Below, piece by piece: positions 4,529 to 5,517 of a stretch of 5,517 bases of DNA (positions are counted from its first letter, which is position 1; each line of letters starts with the position of its first letter). Made by a program: the position numbers and the translations under genes. Where the stretch lies: contig CAZMLE010000158.1 of NCBI GenBank assembly GCA_964567045.1, forward strand, positions 1 to 5,517, in the 5' to 3' direction. The notes beneath the pieces were generated by a model. That model saw nothing but the letters and a program-made list of their open reading frames with translations, did not search any database and had not been told where the DNA came from. This DNA is from JAFNGF01 sp964567045. Its GTDB lineage: Bacteria > Planctomycetota > Phycisphaerae > Sedimentisphaerales > Anaerobacaceae.

Positions 4529-5517
4529 ATGACAAATAACACCATTACCGAACCCACAGGATTTCTGGCAGCCGGGGCAAGTTGTGGGATAAAGCAGTCG
4601 GGCAAACTCGATCTCGGGCTGATCGTTTGTCCGAAGGGGGCAACTGCGGCGGCGCTATTCACGACAAATAAAATTGTCTCGGCGGCGGTCGACGTTAGCA
4701 AAAAGCATATAAAAAGCCCAAAAATATATGCGGTCGTTGTCAATTCGGGCAACGCCAATGCCTGTACGGGCGAGAGAGGCGTCAGAAACGCGATAGAAAT
4801 GTGCGCCCTTACGGCGTCGCTCGTCGCCCGTTCCCCGTCGCTCAGGTCACGGGTCACGAGTCACGGGCCACGGAACGTTCTTGTGGCTTCGACCGGCATA
4901 ATCGGGCATCAATTGCCGATGCAAAAAATAAAAGCCGGCATTGCCAAGGCCGCGGCGAAACTTTCAGATTCCGCACAAGCAGGCTTGGACTTTGCAAGAG
5001 CGATAATGACAACAGACACAAGGCCCAAGCAAGCACTCCGCAGGCTCGAAATCTCGGGGGCCCAAGTCACGATTGCGGGCACTACCAAAGGAGCCGGCAT
5101 GATCGCACCGCAGATGGCCACGACACTCTGCTTTATCACGACCGATGCTGCGATCACCAAGCCTTTGCTGGCCAAGGCACTGAAATATGCTATCGGCAAC
5201 TCCTTGAACAAGCTGACGGTTGACGGGCATCAGAGCACAAACGATACGGCGATAATTCTTGCATCGGGATTAGCCGGCAATCGGCCAATAGTGAGCCAAT
5301 GTCCGCGCTATAAGAAGTTTGCCCAGGCGCTGGCGGATGTGTGCGACGATTTAGCCAGGCAGATGGCGCTGGACGCCGAAGGGGCAACGCGGATGTTCAA
5401 AGTGGTTGTCAAAGGGGCGGCTACAAAGGCCGACGCCGCGAAAGCTGCAAGGGCGATAGCCAACTTTCCGCTGGTAAAATGCGCGGTGCACGGCGGCGAC
5501 CCAAATTGGGGCAGAAT
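4529..5517 (+). CDS. argJ: glutamate N-acetyltransferase / ornithine acetyltransferase, 3' end cut by window edge
   Basis: ArgJ moves the acetyl group from N-acetylornithine to glutamate; bifunctional forms can also use acetyl-CoA. It self-cleaves into alpha and beta chains. Visible 329 codons show NSGNANACTG (72-81), ASTGIIGHQLPM (120-131, oxyanion-type Thr-Gly), AIMTTDTRPK (158-167), KGAGMIAPQMATTL (187-200) and LTVDGHQSTNDT (229-240). Cleavage is predicted between Ala197 and the nucleophile Thr198. AGGG (4521-4524) precedes ATG 4529. The frame runs off the window at HGGDPNWGR, about 75 residues short of the usual 400. Residues about 97-114 (ARSPSLRSRVTSHG region) are roughly 11 longer than usual and are encoded by tandem heptamers. 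The catalytic parts look intact. An adjacent acetyltransferase gene would fit a monofunctional ArgJ, though this cannot be decided here. Confidence 0.95.
   Translation, partial: MTNNTITEPTGFLAAGASCGIKQSGKLDLGLIVCPKGATAAALFTTNKIVSAAVDVSKKHIKSPKIYAVVVNSGNANACTGERGVRNAIEMCALTASLVARSPSLRSRVTSHGPRNVLVASTGIIGHQLPMQKIKAGIAKAAAKLSDSAQAGLDFARAIMTTDTRPKQALRRLEISGAQVTIAGTTKGAGMIAPQMATTLCFITTDAAITKPLLAKALKYAIGNSLNKLTVDGHQSTNDTAIILASGLAGNRPIVSQCPRYKKFAQALADVCDDLARQMALDAEGATRMFKVVVKGAATKADAAKAARAIANFPLVKCAVHGGDPNWGR
4816..4873 (+). repeat. two blocks of tandem 7-bp repeats inside argJ
   Basis: Four units of the GTCGCYC type (4816-4843, one divergent as GTTCCCC) are followed by two bases and four units of GTCACGG type (4846-4873, two substitutions). 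Seven is not a multiple of three, but the whole block leaves argJ in frame and encodes a Ser/Arg-rich segment between GNANACTG and STGIIG. It resembles replication-slippage or dispersed-repeat sequence invading a gene. Confidence 0.7.

Noticed and set aside
4816..4873. Heptamer blocks as a CRISPR array
   Set aside because: Units are 7 bp, contiguous, without spacers, and lie within a coding region.
4801..5223. 140-codon + frame inside argJ and several long minus-strand frames there
   Set aside because: They are shadows of argJ, which itself stays open to the window end and has all family motifs.

Overview
The window is bacterial, and every supported gene lies on the + strand. It has Shine-Dalgarno sites, sigma70-like -10 boxes and a strong intrinsic terminator. 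Moderate GC, arginine-synthesis genes mixed with HEPN/nucleotidyltransferase (MNT) modules, and the protein styles suggest an uncultured environmental bacterium, possibly Planctomycetota-like. That affiliation is a low-confidence guess, because there is no marker gene.

Layout, left to right: (1) argC, cut at its 5' end by the window edge. (2) A HEPN-MNT toxin-antitoxin-type pair with overlapping reading frames. (3) A carbon-nitrogen hydrolase (nitrilase superfamily) whose best start is a rare AUA codon behind a strong but possibly hairpinned Shine-Dalgarno. (4) A second, unrelated nucleotidyltransferase module: a 67-residue helical protein coupled by a GTGA overlap to a 184-residue AbiEii-like/DUF6036-like nucleotidyltransferase. 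It is bracketed by short fragments resembling the 5' end of the HEPN gene and the 3' end of the MNT gene. (5) About 370 bp without an established gene, holding a candidate promoter with a dyad, a 40-codon leader ORF, a long-range stem and a 16-bp-stem terminator 40 bp before the next gene. (6) A GNAT acetyltransferase. (7) argJ, cut by the right edge and carrying an in-frame block of tandem heptamers.

Taken together, argC, the GNAT gene and argJ look like an arginine (acetylated ornithine cycle) cluster, interrupted by about 2.7 kb of accessory genes. The GNAT gene may supply N-acetylglutamate, and its transcription appears to depend on readthrough of the terminator. That makes the 3.71-4.0 kb segment a candidate attenuator. 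The most unusual part is module (4). The remnant of the old HEPN gene is now a 14-codon mini-cistron with a good ribosome site, and its stop overlaps the start of the 67-residue gene. This starts a chain of 4-nt overlaps and looks like a module swap inside an ancestral HEPN-MNT operon.
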